Positions 25,019 through 34,062 of a DNA stretch of 64,000 nt are shown here, one piece after another (the stretch's first letter is position 1; each line of letters begins with the position of its first letter). This DNA is from Tardiphaga alba (GTDB taxonomy: Bacteria > Pseudomonadota > Alphaproteobacteria > Rhizobiales > Xanthobacteraceae), in NCBI RefSeq assembly GCF_018279705.1, contig NZ_CP036498.1:4109001-4173000 (forward strand), written 5' to 3'. Below the pieces are notes generated by a model, which was not told where the DNA came from, did not search any database, and was given only the letters and a program-made list of their open reading frames with translations. Made by a program: the position numbers and the translations under genes.

Positions 25019-26131
25019 ATGAAACCCATCAAGCTTCTCGGTCTTGCCTTCGCTGCATCGCTGCTGTCATCGGCGGCCTTTGCGCAGGACATCAATGTCG
25101 CGGTGGCCGGCCCCATGACGGGCGGCGAATCGGCGTTCGGCCGGCAGATGAAGAACGGCGCCGACCAGGCCGTGGCCGACATCAATGCCGCTGGCGGCGT
25201 GCTCGGCAAGAAGCTGGCGCTGCAGGTGGGCGACGATGCCTGCGATCCCAAGCAGGCGCGCTCGGTCGCCGAGAAGCTGGCCTCCTCGAAGGTGCCGTTC
25301 GTCGCCGGGCATTTCTGCTCGTCGTCGTCGATCCCGGCCTCGGAAGCCTATGCCGACAGCAATGTGCTGCAGATCACGCCGGCCTCGACCAACCCGCTGT
25401 TCACCGAGCGCAAGCTCGCCAATGTGCTGCGCGTCTGCGGCCGTGACGACCAGCAGGGCCTCGTCGCCGCCGACTACATTGCCAAGAACTTCAAGGGCAA
25501 GAACGTCGCGATCCTCAACGACAAGACCACTTACGGCAAGGGCCTCGCCGACGAGACCAAAAAGGCGATGAACAAGGCCGGCGTCACCGAAAAAATGTTC
25601 GAGAGCTACAACAAAGGCGACAAGGATTTTAACTCCATCGTATCGCGCCTGAAGCGCGACAATATCGATCTCGTCTATGTCGGCGGCTATCACCAGGAAG
25701 CCGGCCTGATCCTGCGCCAGATGCGCGACCAGGGCCTCAAAACCGTGATGATGGCGGGCGACGCCATGAACGACAAGGAATTCGCGTCCATCACCGGCCC
25801 CGCCGCGGAAGGCACGCTGTTCACCTTCGGCCCGGACCCGCGCAACAAGCCGACCGCCAAGGCCATCGTCGAGAAGTTCAAGGCCAAGAACATCGATCCG
25901 GAAGGCTACACGCTCTACACTTATGCCGCGTTCCAGGTCTGGACCCAGGCTGTGGCCAAGGCCAATTCCACCGACACCAAGAAGGTGATGGAGACCATCA
26001 AGGCCGGCGAATGGGACACCGTGCTGGGCAAGATGGCCTTCGACGCCAAGGGCGACATCAAGGCGATCGACTATGTCGTCTACAAGTGGGACGCGAAGGG
26101 CAACTATGCGGAGCTCGGCAAGGGTAGCTGA
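25019..26131 (+). CDS. Branched-chain amino acid ABC transporter substrate-binding protein
   Basis: A 370-residue periplasmic protein of the Leu/Ile/Val-binding type (Peripla_BP_6). Residues 1-22 are a signal peptide (MKPIKLLGLAFAASLLSSA, cleaved after AFA). The mature part starts QDINVAVAGPMTGGESAFG and includes GHFCSSSSIPASEAY, ITPASTNPLFTER and RVCGRDDQQGLVAADY. The ATG at 25019 is used because GCGAGG precedes it and it opens the signal peptide. With livHMGF it makes a full importer. Ligand is unknown. Confidence 0.92.
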   Translation: MKPIKLLGLAFAASLLSSAAFAQDINVAVAGPMTGGESAFGRQMKNGADQAVADINAAGGVLGKKLALQVGDDACDPKQARSVAEKLASSKVPFVAGHFCSSSSIPASEAYADSNVLQITPASTNPLFTERKLANVLRVCGRDDQQGLVAADYIAKNFKGKNVAILNDKTTYGKGLADETKKAMNKAGVTEKMFESYNKGDKDFNSIVSRLKRDNIDLVYVGGYHQEAGLILRQMRDQGLKTVMMAGDAMNDKEFASITGPAAEGTLFTFGPDPRNKPTAKAIVEKFKAKNIDPEGYTLYTYAAFQVWTQAVAKANSTDTKKVMETIKAGEWDTVLGKMAFDAKGDIKAIDYVVYKWDAKGNYAELGKGS

Positions 26132-26137
26132 GGCGTC

Positions 26138-26383
26138 TTAACCTCTCCCCGCTCTTGCGCGGGGAGAGGTCGGCGCGCCTTCGCGCCGGGTGAGGGGCAT
26201 GGCACAAGGCCTGACGCAGTCTCACCACTATCGAAGCGAAGAATTCTTCAGCATGCCTGACTTGGTGGTCGGAGAGATCCGATAGGCCTCGCATGAGGCA
26301 CGCGCGTGCCATGCCCTCACCCGCCCGGCTTCGCTACGCTTCGCCGGACGACCTCTCCCCGCTCAAGGGCGGGGAGAGGTTAA
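26138..26383. repeat. Long inverted repeat, ACCTCTCCCCG family
   Basis: TTAACCTCTCCCCGC at 26138 is mirrored by GCGGGGAGAGGTTAA ending at 26383, with CGCGCCGGGTGAGGGGCATGG-type inner sequence on one side and its partner on the other. It separates the liv binding-protein gene from ccdA, which are convergent, and could stop or stabilise both transcripts. Confidence 0.85.
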
Positions 26384-26388
26384 GGGCC

Positions 26389-27122
26389 CTACCCGAAATT
26401 CTGCAGCGCCGGAAATGTCTCCAGCAGCCAGATGCTGGCATTGGCGATACCGCCGGTGAGGAAGGCGATGCCGGTGAGGATCATCAGCACGCCCATTGCG
26501 CGCTCCACATGCACCAGATGCTTCTTCATCCGCGCGAACACGCTGGAGAACTGCTCCACCATGAAGGCCGCGATCAGGAACGGAATGCCGAGGCCGAGCG
26601 AATAGACGGCGAGCAGCCCTGCCCCTTGGTCACCGTGGCCTCCGCCGCCGCCACTGACAGAATCGCCGCCAGGATCGGGCCGATGCAGGGCGTCCAGCCG
26701 AACGCAAAGGCGAGGCCCATGGCATAGGCGCCCCACAGGCCGACGGGCTTCGGCATCGCAAGGCGCCCCTCGCGCATCAGCACGCCGATGCGGGTCAGGC
26801 CGAGGAAATGCAGGCCCATCAGGATGATCAGCACGCCCGCGATCATCGAGAGCTGCGCCGCATAGGCGCGCACCAGACTGCCGATCAGGCTGGCGCTGGC
26901 ACCGAGCAGCACGAACACTGTGGAGAAGCCCAGCACGAAGACCAGCGCCGAGATCATCACGGCACGGCGGGACACCGCCTCCTGCTCATCATCGGCGACA
27001 TGTTCGATGGTCGCGCCCGTGAGATAGATGAGATAAGGCGGCACCAGCGGCAGCACGCAAGGTGACAGGAAGCTGACAATGCCGGCAATGAGCGCCGCGG
27101 GGATCGTGACATCCGTGATCAT
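26389..27122 (-). pseudogene. ccdA: Cytochrome c biogenesis protein CcdA, frameshifted
   Basis: The N-terminal part (26574-27122) reads AALIAGIVSFLSPCVLPLVP, RRAVMISALVFVLGFSTVF and FAFGWTPCIGPILAAILS, the CcdA/DsbD transmembrane thiol-reductase fold with its two Cys (SPCVLP and TPCIGP). After VTKGQG it runs into a foreign tail. The C-terminal part continues in another frame at about 26620 (GAGLLAVYSLGLGIPFLIAAF, HVERAMGVLMILTGIAFL). Restoring one G in the run read as GGGG on the minus strand (26622-26625) gives one continuous CcdA of about 244 residues. So this is either a pseudogene or a one-base sequencing error. CcdA moves reducing power to periplasmic cytochrome c maturation. Confidence 0.85.
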
Positions 27123-27244
27123 GCGGCTAGATGCACCGCGCGCGCGCCGACATGCAAGCGTGTTAGATCAAGGATTATGCAGTTGATAAGGTTGTGATCG
27201 CGCGTGATCGCCATCGCAGCATGGAATTTGCCGGGAGGAACCCC

Positions 27245-28243
27245 ATGAAGAACCTTCTCACCGATATTGCCGGCGTCCGCGTCGGCCACGCCGACGATGC
27301 CGCCCTCGCCTCCGGCGTCACCGCAATCCTGTTCGACAAGCCCGCCGTCGCCTCGGTGGATATCCGCGGCGGCGGCCCCGGCACGCGCGACAGCAGCCTG
27401 CTCGATCCCGTCAACACCGTGGATGCCATTCATGGCCTCGCGCTCTCCGGCGGCTCCGCCTTCGGGCTCGAGGCCGGCGGCGGCGTGCAGGCCTGGCTTG
27501 CCGAACAGGGCCGCGGCTTCCAGATCGGCGCGGCCATGATCCCGATCGTGCCCGGCGCGATCCTGTTCGATCTCATCAATGGCGGCGACAAGGATTGGGG
27601 CCGCTTCCCGCCCTATCGCGATCTCGGCTATGCCGCCGCCGCCAATGCCACCGACAGCTTTGCGCTCGGCAGCGTCGGCGCCGGCATGGGGGCCACCACC
27701 GTCAATCTCAAGGGCGGCCTCGGCTCCGCCTCGGCCGTCACGCCATCAGGCGTGCGCGTGGCCGCGCTTGCTGCCGTGAATGCGGTGGGCAGCATCACCA
27801 TGGGCGACAGCACGCATTTCTGGGCGGCAGCGTTCGAGCAGAACAATGAATTCGGCGGGCGCGGTTTTCCGCGCGTGATGATGCCCGACATGCATGCGCT
27901 GCGCATCAAGGGCGGGCCGGCCGCAACATCCATCGAGAACACCACGCTCGCCGTCGTCGTCACCGACGCGATCCTCACCAAGGCGCAGGCGCAGCGCCTT
28001 GCGATGATGGCGCAGACCGGATTCGCGCATGCGATCTATCCCGTGCATGCCCCGCTCGACGGCGACATCGTGTTTGCTGCAGCGACGGGCGAGAAAGCAA
28101 TCGATCCCGTCGTCGGTCTCACCGAGCTCGGCATGATCGCCGGCAATGTGATCGCGCGCGCCATTGCGCGGGGCGTGTATGAGGCGAGCGCATTGCCATT
28201 TGCCGGCGCGCTGCCGAGCTGGCGGGATCGGTTTGCGAAATAA
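27245..28243 (+). CDS. P1 family peptidase (DmpA/S58-like)
   Basis: A 332-residue Ntn-hydrolase-like protein. It begins NLLTDIAGVRVGHADD and contains VDIRGGGPGTRDSSLLDP, GLALSGGSAFGLEAGGGV, GAGMGATTVNLKGGLGSAS and VTPSGVRVAALAAVN. The family autocleaves before an internal Ser or Thr to form an active aminopeptidase; the likely candidate is near LGSAS or VNLKGGLGS. The ATG at 27245 has GGGAGGAA just upstream and is preferred over one 17 codons earlier. It stands alone, divergent from ccdA. Substrate is unknown. Confidence 0.87.
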   Translation: MKNLLTDIAGVRVGHADDAALASGVTAILFDKPAVASVDIRGGGPGTRDSSLLDPVNTVDAIHGLALSGGSAFGLEAGGGVQAWLAEQGRGFQIGAAMIPIVPGAILFDLINGGDKDWGRFPPYRDLGYAAAANATDSFALGSVGAGMGATTVNLKGGLGSASAVTPSGVRVAALAAVNAVGSITMGDSTHFWAAAFEQNNEFGGRGFPRVMMPDMHALRIKGGPAATSIENTTLAVVVTDAILTKAQAQRLAMMAQTGFAHAIYPVHAPLDGDIVFAAATGEKAIDPVVGLTELGMIAGNVIARAIARGVYEASALPFAGALPSWRDRFAK

Positions 28244-28252
28244 GACGCGTCT

Positions 28253-28342
28253 GTAGGGCGGATGAGGCGAAGCCGTAATCCGCCGCAGAGTTTCAATTAT
28301 GAATTCGGCCTGCGGATTACGCCTTCGGCTCATCCGCCCTAC
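28253..28342. repeat. Palindromic repeat, GTAGGGCGGATGA family
   Basis: GTAGGGCGGATGAGGCGAAG at the left and CTTCGGCTCATCCGCCCTAC at the right form a long imperfect hairpin with CCGTAATCCGC and GCGGATTACG nested inside. It lies just after the P1 peptidase stop and may help end the transcript. Confidence 0.85.
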
Positions 28343-28516
28343 GGCTCGATCAGGTATACTTCTAACGCACCAAGTATATAACTACCGAAATCATAGTATT
28401 CGATCGTATAAAAGCGCCTGCTTTAAGGTAAAAAATCCCTTTCGATTGCAGAGCCAAATTGAACGGCGCATCTTCACGCGTGTCCAAAAGGGGCACACAA
28501 CAGTGGAGAGAACGTC

Positions 28517-28813
28517 ATGAAGAAGATCGCTATCCTTGCCATCACCGCCGCCGCTCTGATGAGCGCTCCGTCTGCAAACGCGAAGGGCCTCAATGTCGGT
28601 CTCGGCCTTGGGGTCGGCGTCAATGCGGGCGGCCTGCTCGGCGGCGTCATTGGTGGCCGCGGTGGCCTGGGTGTCGGAGCCGGTCTCGGCGTCGGCGTCT
28701 CCGGTCTCGGCGGCAAGCACGGCCTGGTTGGCGGCCTGCTGCGCAACGGTCTCCTCGTCAATGTCGGCGCCGGTCTCGGTGTCGGCGGACGTGGCGGCGG
28801 GTGCGGCTGCTGA
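28517..28813 (+). CDS. Small secreted Gly/Val/Leu-rich protein
   Basis: A 98-residue protein with a signal peptide (MKKIAILAITAAALMSAP, cleaved after ANA). The mature 75 residues are repeats of GLGVGVN, GGLLGGVIGG, GLGVGAGLGVGV and VGAGLGVGGRGGG, ending GCGC. Gly is over 40%, and Val/Leu alternate, which resembles cell-surface or amyloid-like low-complexity proteins; function is unknown. GGAGAG lies 8 bases before the ATG. The AT-rich region 28345-28500 upstream is unlike the GC-rich surroundings and probably holds the promoter, with TATACTT and AAGTATA at 28355-28378 as an inverted repeat. Confidence 0.75.
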   Translation: MKKIAILAITAAALMSAPSANAKGLNVGLGLGVGVNAGGLLGGVIGGRGGLGVGAGLGVGVSGLGGKHGLVGGLLRNGLLVNVGAGLGVGGRGGGCGC

Positions 28814-28929
28814 TCTCAGCATCACACATGACGGCTGAGGGAAACCGATAGCTCGGGAAACCGATAGTTCCCTTGGCAGCGAACGGGGGTACGCCCCCGT
28901 TCGCCCTCCAACTGCTCATCGCAGTTGCA

Positions 28930-30111
28930 TCACAGAGATGGCTTGGCAATCAGGTCACCCTTTGGCTTCGTCGCTGTCGGCACAAAGCTCTTCGACAGCG
29001 ACGACGCCACGATGTAACCCTGCGCCTTCTCGTCGTTCAGCAAGGTGCCGGTGATGCGGGTGACATCGAAGCCCAGCTTGTAGCCATTGCCGATATCGCG
29101 CACCGCGCCGAGGCCGTAGGTGATGGTCGTCGCCTTGTAGGGCGAGTCCAGATAGACCGACGACGTATAGCCCGCCGCCGCCGTCAGCAGCCATTTGTCA
29201 TTCACCTGCCAGCTTCCCTTGGCCGTCATCAACGTATCGATGGTGATTGGCGAGATCGGGAACGTGGTTTCGCCTGCGCGCCTGATGGCCGCCAATTCCA
29301 GCGTGAACGGTTTCGGACGCCAGGTCAGGCTGGCATCGAACAGCGTGGTGTTGACATTGGTGAAGTCGATATCGTGCCAGATGCCGTAGAGCTGCGACAC
29401 CGCCGCGAACAGCGCGATGTCGCCGCTCTCGTAGCGCCCGAACATGAAGGGCTGGATGCGCTCGTTGTCGCGACGGAAGCCGAACAGATCGAGCTCTTCC
29501 GCATAGCGCCGCATCGACAGATTCACGGAGACGCCGACCTCGCCCTTGCTGGTGATCACGCTGACGCCAGGAATGATGGCGCCGCGCATGAATTGCAGCG
29601 GGATCGGCAGGAAGTCCTGCAGGATCACATTGGTCTGGTTCAGCCTGGACACGCCGACCTCGCCGGTGACGAACCACTTGATCTTGTCCTGGATGGTCTC
29701 GACCTTCACCGACTGCACGAGATCCGTCGAATGCGTGTTGTAGGTGTTGATATCGACGAAGGACGTGGTCGAGATCACGCGCAGGCTGTCGTCGCCCATG
29801 ATACCGCGAAGGCCGAGCTTGGCGACCAGCGCGGGATCGATGCCGGGCGCGATGTAGCGCGTCCCGTTCGCCTCCGCCGTTGCATTCCAGGTGATGTCGT
29901 CCTGCTTGCCAGCGGCGATCAGCCCGACCTCGGTGCCGATGAAGGCGCTGCCGATATCGCCGGTGCCGCGGCCGCCGCCGGTCGAGAACAGCGGGTTGCT
30001 GTCATAGCCGCCGCGCAGCCGCATGGAGGCGAAGAGCTCGTCCTCCGCACGCGCGGGAGCGCCGAGTAGATAACTACCAATCACCGCAACGAATACTATG
30101 ATACGCAACAT
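28930..30111 (-). CDS. Outer membrane beta-barrel protein
   Basis: A 393-residue exported protein. Residues 1-22 are a signal peptide (MLRIIVFVAVIGSYLLGA, cleaved after ARA). The mature part starts EDELFASMRLRGGYDSNPLF, a common start of BBP2-type outer-membrane barrels, and continues with alternating strands such as NATAEANGTRYIAPG and DLFGFRRDNERIQPFMFG, ending near the C-terminus with strand patterns. The frame extends upstream to a TTG at 30132; ATG at 30111 gives a clean signal peptide. Role is unknown, maybe surface structure or exopolysaccharide export. It stands alone with no linked transporter. Confidence 0.75.
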   Translation of the reverse strand: MLRIIVFVAVIGSYLLGAPARAEDELFASMRLRGGYDSNPLFSTGGGRGTGDIGSAFIGTEVGLIAAGKQDDITWNATAEANGTRYIAPGIDPALVAKLGLRGIMGDDSLRVISTTSFVDINTYNTHSTDLVQSVKVETIQDKIKWFVTGEVGVSRLNQTNVILQDFLPIPLQFMRGAIIPGVSVITSKGEVGVSVNLSMRRYAEELDLFGFRRDNERIQPFMFGRYESGDIALFAAVSQLYGIWHDIDFTNVNTTLFDASLTWRPKPFTLELAAIRRAGETTFPISPITIDTLMTAKGSWQVNDKWLLTAAAGYTSSVYLDSPYKATTITYGLGAVRDIGNGYKLGFDVTRITGTLLNDEKAQGYIVASSLSKSFVPTATKPKGDLIAKPSL

Positions 30112-30314
30112 ATTCCACCAGATATACTTCAAACTGGAGGAAAGCCTGCCGCGTTATAGTTAGCGAGAAATGAAGCTGCGGCGGCCGCCGCCACATATGC
30201 GGCAATCTGACCGCGAAAAGATTGCGCGTGCACAACCTCCTACCTACAGCGCGCCACGCGCAACGAAATGCAGCGGTAGGAGTTTCCGTTGGTGAGCAGA
30301 AAGGAGATGCGCAG

Positions 30315-30548
30315 ATGCCATCGACAGCGATTCGCCATCTCACCTACAGCCCCGTGACACGCGAGATGCGCGTGACGTTCACGAGTGGTCGTCGGTATGC
30401 TTATGCACAGGTGCCGCCGCATGTGCATGCGGCCTTCAGCACCGCGCCGTCACGCGGCGCGTTCTTCAACCATTGCATTCGCGACCGGTTTGCCTATCGC
30501 GAGATCGAAAGATCAGACGCTGATCGCCAGCGACGACGCGCCGGATGA
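30315..30548 (+). CDS. KTSC domain protein
   Basis: A 77-residue product. MPSTAIRHLTYSPVTREMRV, TFTSGRRYAYAQVPPHVHAAF and RGAFFNHCIRDRFAYREIER match the KTSC domain. The domain occurs alone or fused to lysyl-tRNA synthetase-like modules and its function is not established. AGGAG is 8 bases before the ATG; an upstream in-frame ATG lacks a ribosome site. Its 3' end overlaps the convergent EF-hand gene by 36 bp, so the last 12 codons share bases with both genes. The C-terminal RSDADRQRRRAG tail is then not conserved. Confidence 0.75.
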   Translation: MPSTAIRHLTYSPVTREMRVTFTSGRRYAYAQVPPHVHAAFSTAPSRGAFFNHCIRDRFAYREIERSDADRQRRRAG

Positions 30549-31247
30549 GATCTGCTGCGCCTGCTTGGCGATCATCTGCTCGACCGCATTGTAGGACGTG
30601 CGTGCCGCGGCCGCCGTCGATGACGATGCCGCGGCCGAGGTCGACGTTACTTTCGAGCCATCGGCATAGGTGATCGAGGTGGTCGTACTGCCGTCGGCAT
30701 TCACGGCTGACGATGTCGTGGCGCCGGTGACGTCGGAATTGTCGCCTCTCAGGCGTATCTCGCTGCCGTCCTGCTGCGGCTTGGCGATGCCCTTCACCAC
30801 CTTGCTCAACTCATCCACACTGACCGAGCCATTGCCGTCGGTGTCGAGCTTGGCAAAGACCTTCTCGGCATTGGCGACATTGGTGCCGCCGGCGCCGAGC
30901 TTGTCCGTGAATTCCGATTTGCTGATCGACCCGTCTCCGTCGCCATCGAGCAGCTTGAACAGGCTCTTCAGCGCGTCCGAGCGCGTCTTCGAATTGGCCG
31001 AGACATTGGTCTGGCTCTGCGCATCGAGCAGCGCGCTCATGGTCGAGGTCGAGAGATTGCCGGAGGATGGCGTCGCGCCCGCCGTCGTGCCGGTGGTCGC
31101 CGCGATAGGCGTCGGCGTGCCCGGCTGGAACGCGCCGCCCTGCGAAAGACCGGTCGTCGTCTTGGAGGCGGACGACGCGTTCTTCTTTGCGGTCAGCGAC
31201 TGCAGAAGGTCTATGGCCGATGTGGCAAGCGCCGCGACGCCGAGCAT
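30513..31247 (-). CDS. EF-hand domain protein
   Basis: A 244-residue protein rich in Ser, Thr and Ala. Two EF-hand loops are visible: DGDGDGSISKSEF and DTDGNGSVSVDEL, with Asp/Asn at positions 1, 3 and 5 and Glu or Asp at 12. The regions before (SASKTTTGLSQGGAFQPG) and after (TTTSITYADGSKVTSTSAAAS) are low complexity. It probably binds calcium. The ATG at 31247 is preferred because GGAG lies upstream. There is a weak N-terminal hydrophobic stretch but no clear signal peptide. Function is unknown. The gene converges with the KTSC gene. Confidence 0.8.
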   Translation of the reverse strand: MLGVAALATSAIDLLQSLTAKKNASSASKTTTGLSQGGAFQPGTPTPIAATTGTTAGATPSSGNLSTSTMSALLDAQSQTNVSANSKTRSDALKSLFKLLDGDGDGSISKSEFTDKLGAGGTNVANAEKVFAKLDTDGNGSVSVDELSKVVKGIAKPQQDGSEIRLRGDNSDVTGATTSSAVNADGSTTTSITYADGSKVTSTSAAASSSTAAAARTSYNAVEQMIAKQAQQISSGASSLAISV

Positions 31248-31481
31248 CGTCGATCTCCATCCGGGCCGGAATGACCCGGGCAAGGATCAGCAAGCCCCAT
31301 GCCAGCGGAAAAGCTGTTTAAATTCAACGGCCAGTGGCGTCCATTGCGCCTTGCCAGCCGGGTAATTCGTGCCGTTGCGGCAGATTTTGCCGGAACTCCA
31401 CAGCCCCGCGCAGCCGCGTTGCCGCGCTCCCGGCTGCATGTTACGCGGAGCCGATCCATCGCCCCTGCAGGAAGACCGACC

Positions 31482-32183
31482 ATGTCCCAGAGCTTCGCAC
31501 CGCGCCCGCTGGTGATCGCCCCCTCCATCCTGGCGGCCGACTACGCCAAGCTCGGCGAGGAAGTGCGCACGGTGGACCAAGCCGGCGCCGACTGGATGCA
31601 TCTCGACGTGATGGACGGCCATTTCGTGCCGAACATTTCCTACGGCCCCGACGTCATCAAGGCGCTGCGCCCGCACACCAAGAAGATCTTCGATGCGCAT
31701 CTGATGATCGCACCTGTCGATCCCTATCTCGAAGCCTTCGCCAAGGCCGGATGCGACCACATCACCGTGCATGCGGAAGCGGGCCCCCATCTGCACCGCT
31801 CGCTGCAGGCGATCCGCGCGCTCGGCAAGAAGGCCGGCGTCTCGCTCAATCCCGGCACGCCGCTCTCGGCCATCGAATATGTGCTCGACCTCGTCGATCT
31901 CGTGCTGGTGATGTCGGTCAATCCCGGCTTCGGCGGCCAGGCCTTCATTCCCTCGGCGATCGACAAGGTGGCCAATCTCCGCGCCATGCTGGCCGGCCGC
32001 CCCGTCGATATCGAAGTCGACGGCGGGGTCTCGGCCGCAACGGTCGGTGCACTGGCAGCAGCGGGCGCCAATGCGTTCGTGGCGGGCTCCGCCGTGTTCA
32101 AGGGCGGCACGATGGAGAGCTACAAGGCGAATATCGACGGGATCCGCGGCGAGGCGCTGAAGGCGCGCGGGGAGATGGTGTAA
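31482..32183 (+). CDS. rpe: Ribulose-phosphate 3-epimerase
   Basis: A 233-residue TIM-barrel enzyme. The signature [70 protein letters not shown] and [11 protein letters not shown] contain the metal ligands and catalytic Asp residues. It interconverts ribulose-5-phosphate and xylulose-5-phosphate in the pentose phosphate and Calvin cycles. The open frame extends 61 codons upstream, but the ATG at 31482 begins at the normal family start, with CAGGAAGA before it. It stands alone here, with a TPR gene convergent downstream. Confidence 0.95.
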   Translation: MSQSFAPRPLVIAPSILAADYAKLGEEVRTVDQAGADWMHLDVMDGHFVPNISYGPDVIKALRPHTKKIFDAHLMIAPVDPYLEAFAKAGCDHITVHAEAGPHLHRSLQAIRALGKKAGVSLNPGTPLSAIEYVLDLVDLVLVMSVNPGFGGQAFIPSAIDKVANLRAMLAGRPVDIEVDGGVSAATVGALAAAGANAFVAGSAVFKGGTMESYKANIDGIRGEALKARGEMV

Positions 32184-32197
32184 CCATCCCGCCAGCG

Positions 32198-33088
32198 CTA
32201 CGGTTTGACCGCTCCGGGTTGCGCGCGCAAATCCTCGATGCGCTTGGCGATCATTTTATCCGCGGGCGTCATCGCCAAGGCGGCTTCGTAATCGCGAAGT
32301 GCGCGCTCGGTATTGCCGACACGCTCGAACGCAAGTGCGCGCCATTTTAGCGCATTGATGTGGCGTGGCCTTAACTCCAGCGCCAGATCGAAATCGGCGA
32401 TGGCTGCCGTGTAATCCTTGAGCCGAAGATACGCATATCCGCGACCGGATCGCAGCCGGCCCGTATCGTTTGGCGTAAGCCTGCCAAGCGCCAGCGCGCG
32501 ATCATAGTCTTCGATCGCGAGTTGCTCCCGCTTTGAGCGATTATAGGCCTCAGCCCGGCCCAGAACGAAAATTGCCGACGACGGATCAAGTTTGATGGCA
32601 GCGTCAAACTGCTTGATCGCTTCGTCATGCTCACCTTGATTGGTGAGTGTCAGTCCTTGTCCGTTTGCAAATCGACCGTCTTGCGGAAACAGTCTTGCAC
32701 CTGTGATGTAGTCCGCGAGCGCGGCCGTGTAGCGATCATTCTGGTAGTAAAAGCGCCCACGCTCTTCGTAGGCGCCCGGATCGGTTTCACCGACCAACCT
32801 GACCACTTCGGTCAAATCAGCTTCGGCCTGCTCGAACTTGCCTGCCAGCCAATATGCCGTGCTCCGAAAGCGGCGGACTTTCACATCGGCCTGGACGTCC
32901 GACCGCAAGCCGATTGCCTGCGAAAAAATCGCAGCGGCGTTGTCGTAGTCCTTCTTGGAGATCGCGACGACGCCCTTGGTCAGGAGGTCATCCCAATTGT
33001 CGCTGGCGTCAGCTGATCCGCCTGGCACAAGCAACAGCGCCGCAAGCAGCGAAACCAATCGCGCAAACCGTCCTGTCCCGCCGAGCAT
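32198..33088 (-). CDS. TPR repeat protein, exported
   Basis: A 296-residue protein. The N-terminus has a signal-like hydrophobic segment (LVSLLAALLLVPGGSADAS), then about six TPR motifs from residue 35 to 285, such as ISKKDYDNAAAIFSQAIGL, DEAIKQFDAAIKLDPSSA and TAAIADFDLALELRPRHIN. It is likely a periplasmic protein-interaction scaffold. The ATG at 33088 has GGGAGG just upstream; the track start at 33136 has no ribosome site. It converges with rpe, 14 bp away. Function is unknown. Confidence 0.82.
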   Translation of the reverse strand: MLGGTGRFARLVSLLAALLLVPGGSADASDNWDDLLTKGVVAISKKDYDNAAAIFSQAIGLRSDVQADVKVRRFRSTAYWLAGKFEQAEADLTEVVRLVGETDPGAYEERGRFYYQNDRYTAALADYITGARLFPQDGRFANGQGLTLTNQGEHDEAIKQFDAAIKLDPSSAIFVLGRAEAYNRSKREQLAIEDYDRALALGRLTPNDTGRLRSGRGYAYLRLKDYTAAIADFDLALELRPRHINALKWRALAFERVGNTERALRDYEAALAMTPADKMIAKRIEDLRAQPGAVKP

Positions 33089-33270
33089 GTCAGCCTCCCG
33101 TTGACAGGGAAGCTGCTCCGGATTCCAGAAACCCACAATCCTTGATTGCGGCTATCCTGACCAGACACTTAATCCTGCTGTCGCAAGGCATGCCCCGAGG
33201 AAATCCCGCATATCGCTCCGCTCATGCGGACTACGTCTGAACTTCCGAACGCGTTGCGCGACCAACACAC

Positions 33271-34050
33271 ATGATACAGCCTGCTCTCACGCGTTTAGTG
33301 CTCGCCGCCCTGCTCTCGCTCGCGCCATTCGGCGCGGCCCAGGCCGGCGACGCCGCCGCGCGAAAAATCATCGGTTTCTCGCCGGATGGCGCGTATTTCG
33401 CGTTCGAGCAATATACGCAGCTCTATGATGCCACCGAGGTCATCGCCGAAATTCAGGTGATCGACATCCGCAAGGATGATTTCGTGAAGGGCTCGCCTTT
33501 CGCCATCCGCACCAGGGATGACGACGAGCGCGAGGTCGATGCCGTGCGCGCCGGGCTGATGAGCAAGGCCAAACCGACGCTCGACAGATTGAAGATCTCG
33601 CAGCCTGGCACGCACTTCGCCGGCAAGCCATCGATGGATCTCGACGAGATCGGCATCTATCAGATGGATCCGAAGCCGCTCGCCACCGCCCAGGACATCA
33701 CGCTGCCCGATAGCCGCAAACTGACCCTCACGCTGTCAGACCAGGCGCTCGGCAAGGCCTCCTGCTACGGCGCCGGCGGCCGCGGCACTTTTGGCAGTGT
33801 CATCGTCACCGGGCTGAAGCTGCAACTGGCCATCGACGGCGCTCAGCCCGTGACCTTGCAGCAGGACAAGCAACTGCCGAAACGCCGCCGTTGCGTCACG
33901 GCCTATGGCATCGCCGAGGCCTATCACCATCGGGCCACCGACGGCACGCAGACGCTGGCGGTGCTGATCGAGACCGTGGACGCCCACGAATTCCACGCTG
34001 GCCCTAACCGGCGTTTCATGGTGGTGACGACGCGGCTGCCAGCGAAGTAG
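33271..34050 (+). CDS. DUF2259 predicted secreted protein
   Basis: A 259-residue protein with a signal peptide (LVLAALLSLAPFGAAQAG). The mature part starts DAAARKIIGFSPDGAYFAFEQ, a DUF2259 hallmark, and continues with ATEVIAEIQVIDIRKDDF and KRRRCVTAYGIAEAYHHR. Four other conserved blocks are visible. Function is unknown; members are thought to be periplasmic. It is divergent from the TPR gene, with about 180 bp between, and convergent with the coiled-coil gene, 13 bp away. Confidence 0.8.
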   Translation: MIQPALTRLVLAALLSLAPFGAAQAGDAAARKIIGFSPDGAYFAFEQYTQLYDATEVIAEIQVIDIRKDDFVKGSPFAIRTRDDDEREVDAVRAGLMSKAKPTLDRLKISQPGTHFAGKPSMDLDEIGIYQMDPKPLATAQDITLPDSRKLTLTLSDQALGKASCYGAGGRGTFGSVIVTGLKLQLAIDGAQPVTLQQDKQLPKRRRCVTAYGIAEAYHHRATDGTQTLAVLIETVDAHEFHAGPNRRFMVVTTRLPAK

Positions 34051-34062
34051 CCGGCAACGGGA

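Noticed and set aside
28253..28342. A tRNA-like or riboswitch-like hairpin
   Set aside because: The pairing is a plain palindromic repeat, with no acceptor stem, anticodon loop or conserved core.
28873..30069. A 398-residue open frame on the plus strand over the barrel gene
   Set aside because: Antisense shadow; the opposite strand has a signal peptide and barrel pattern.
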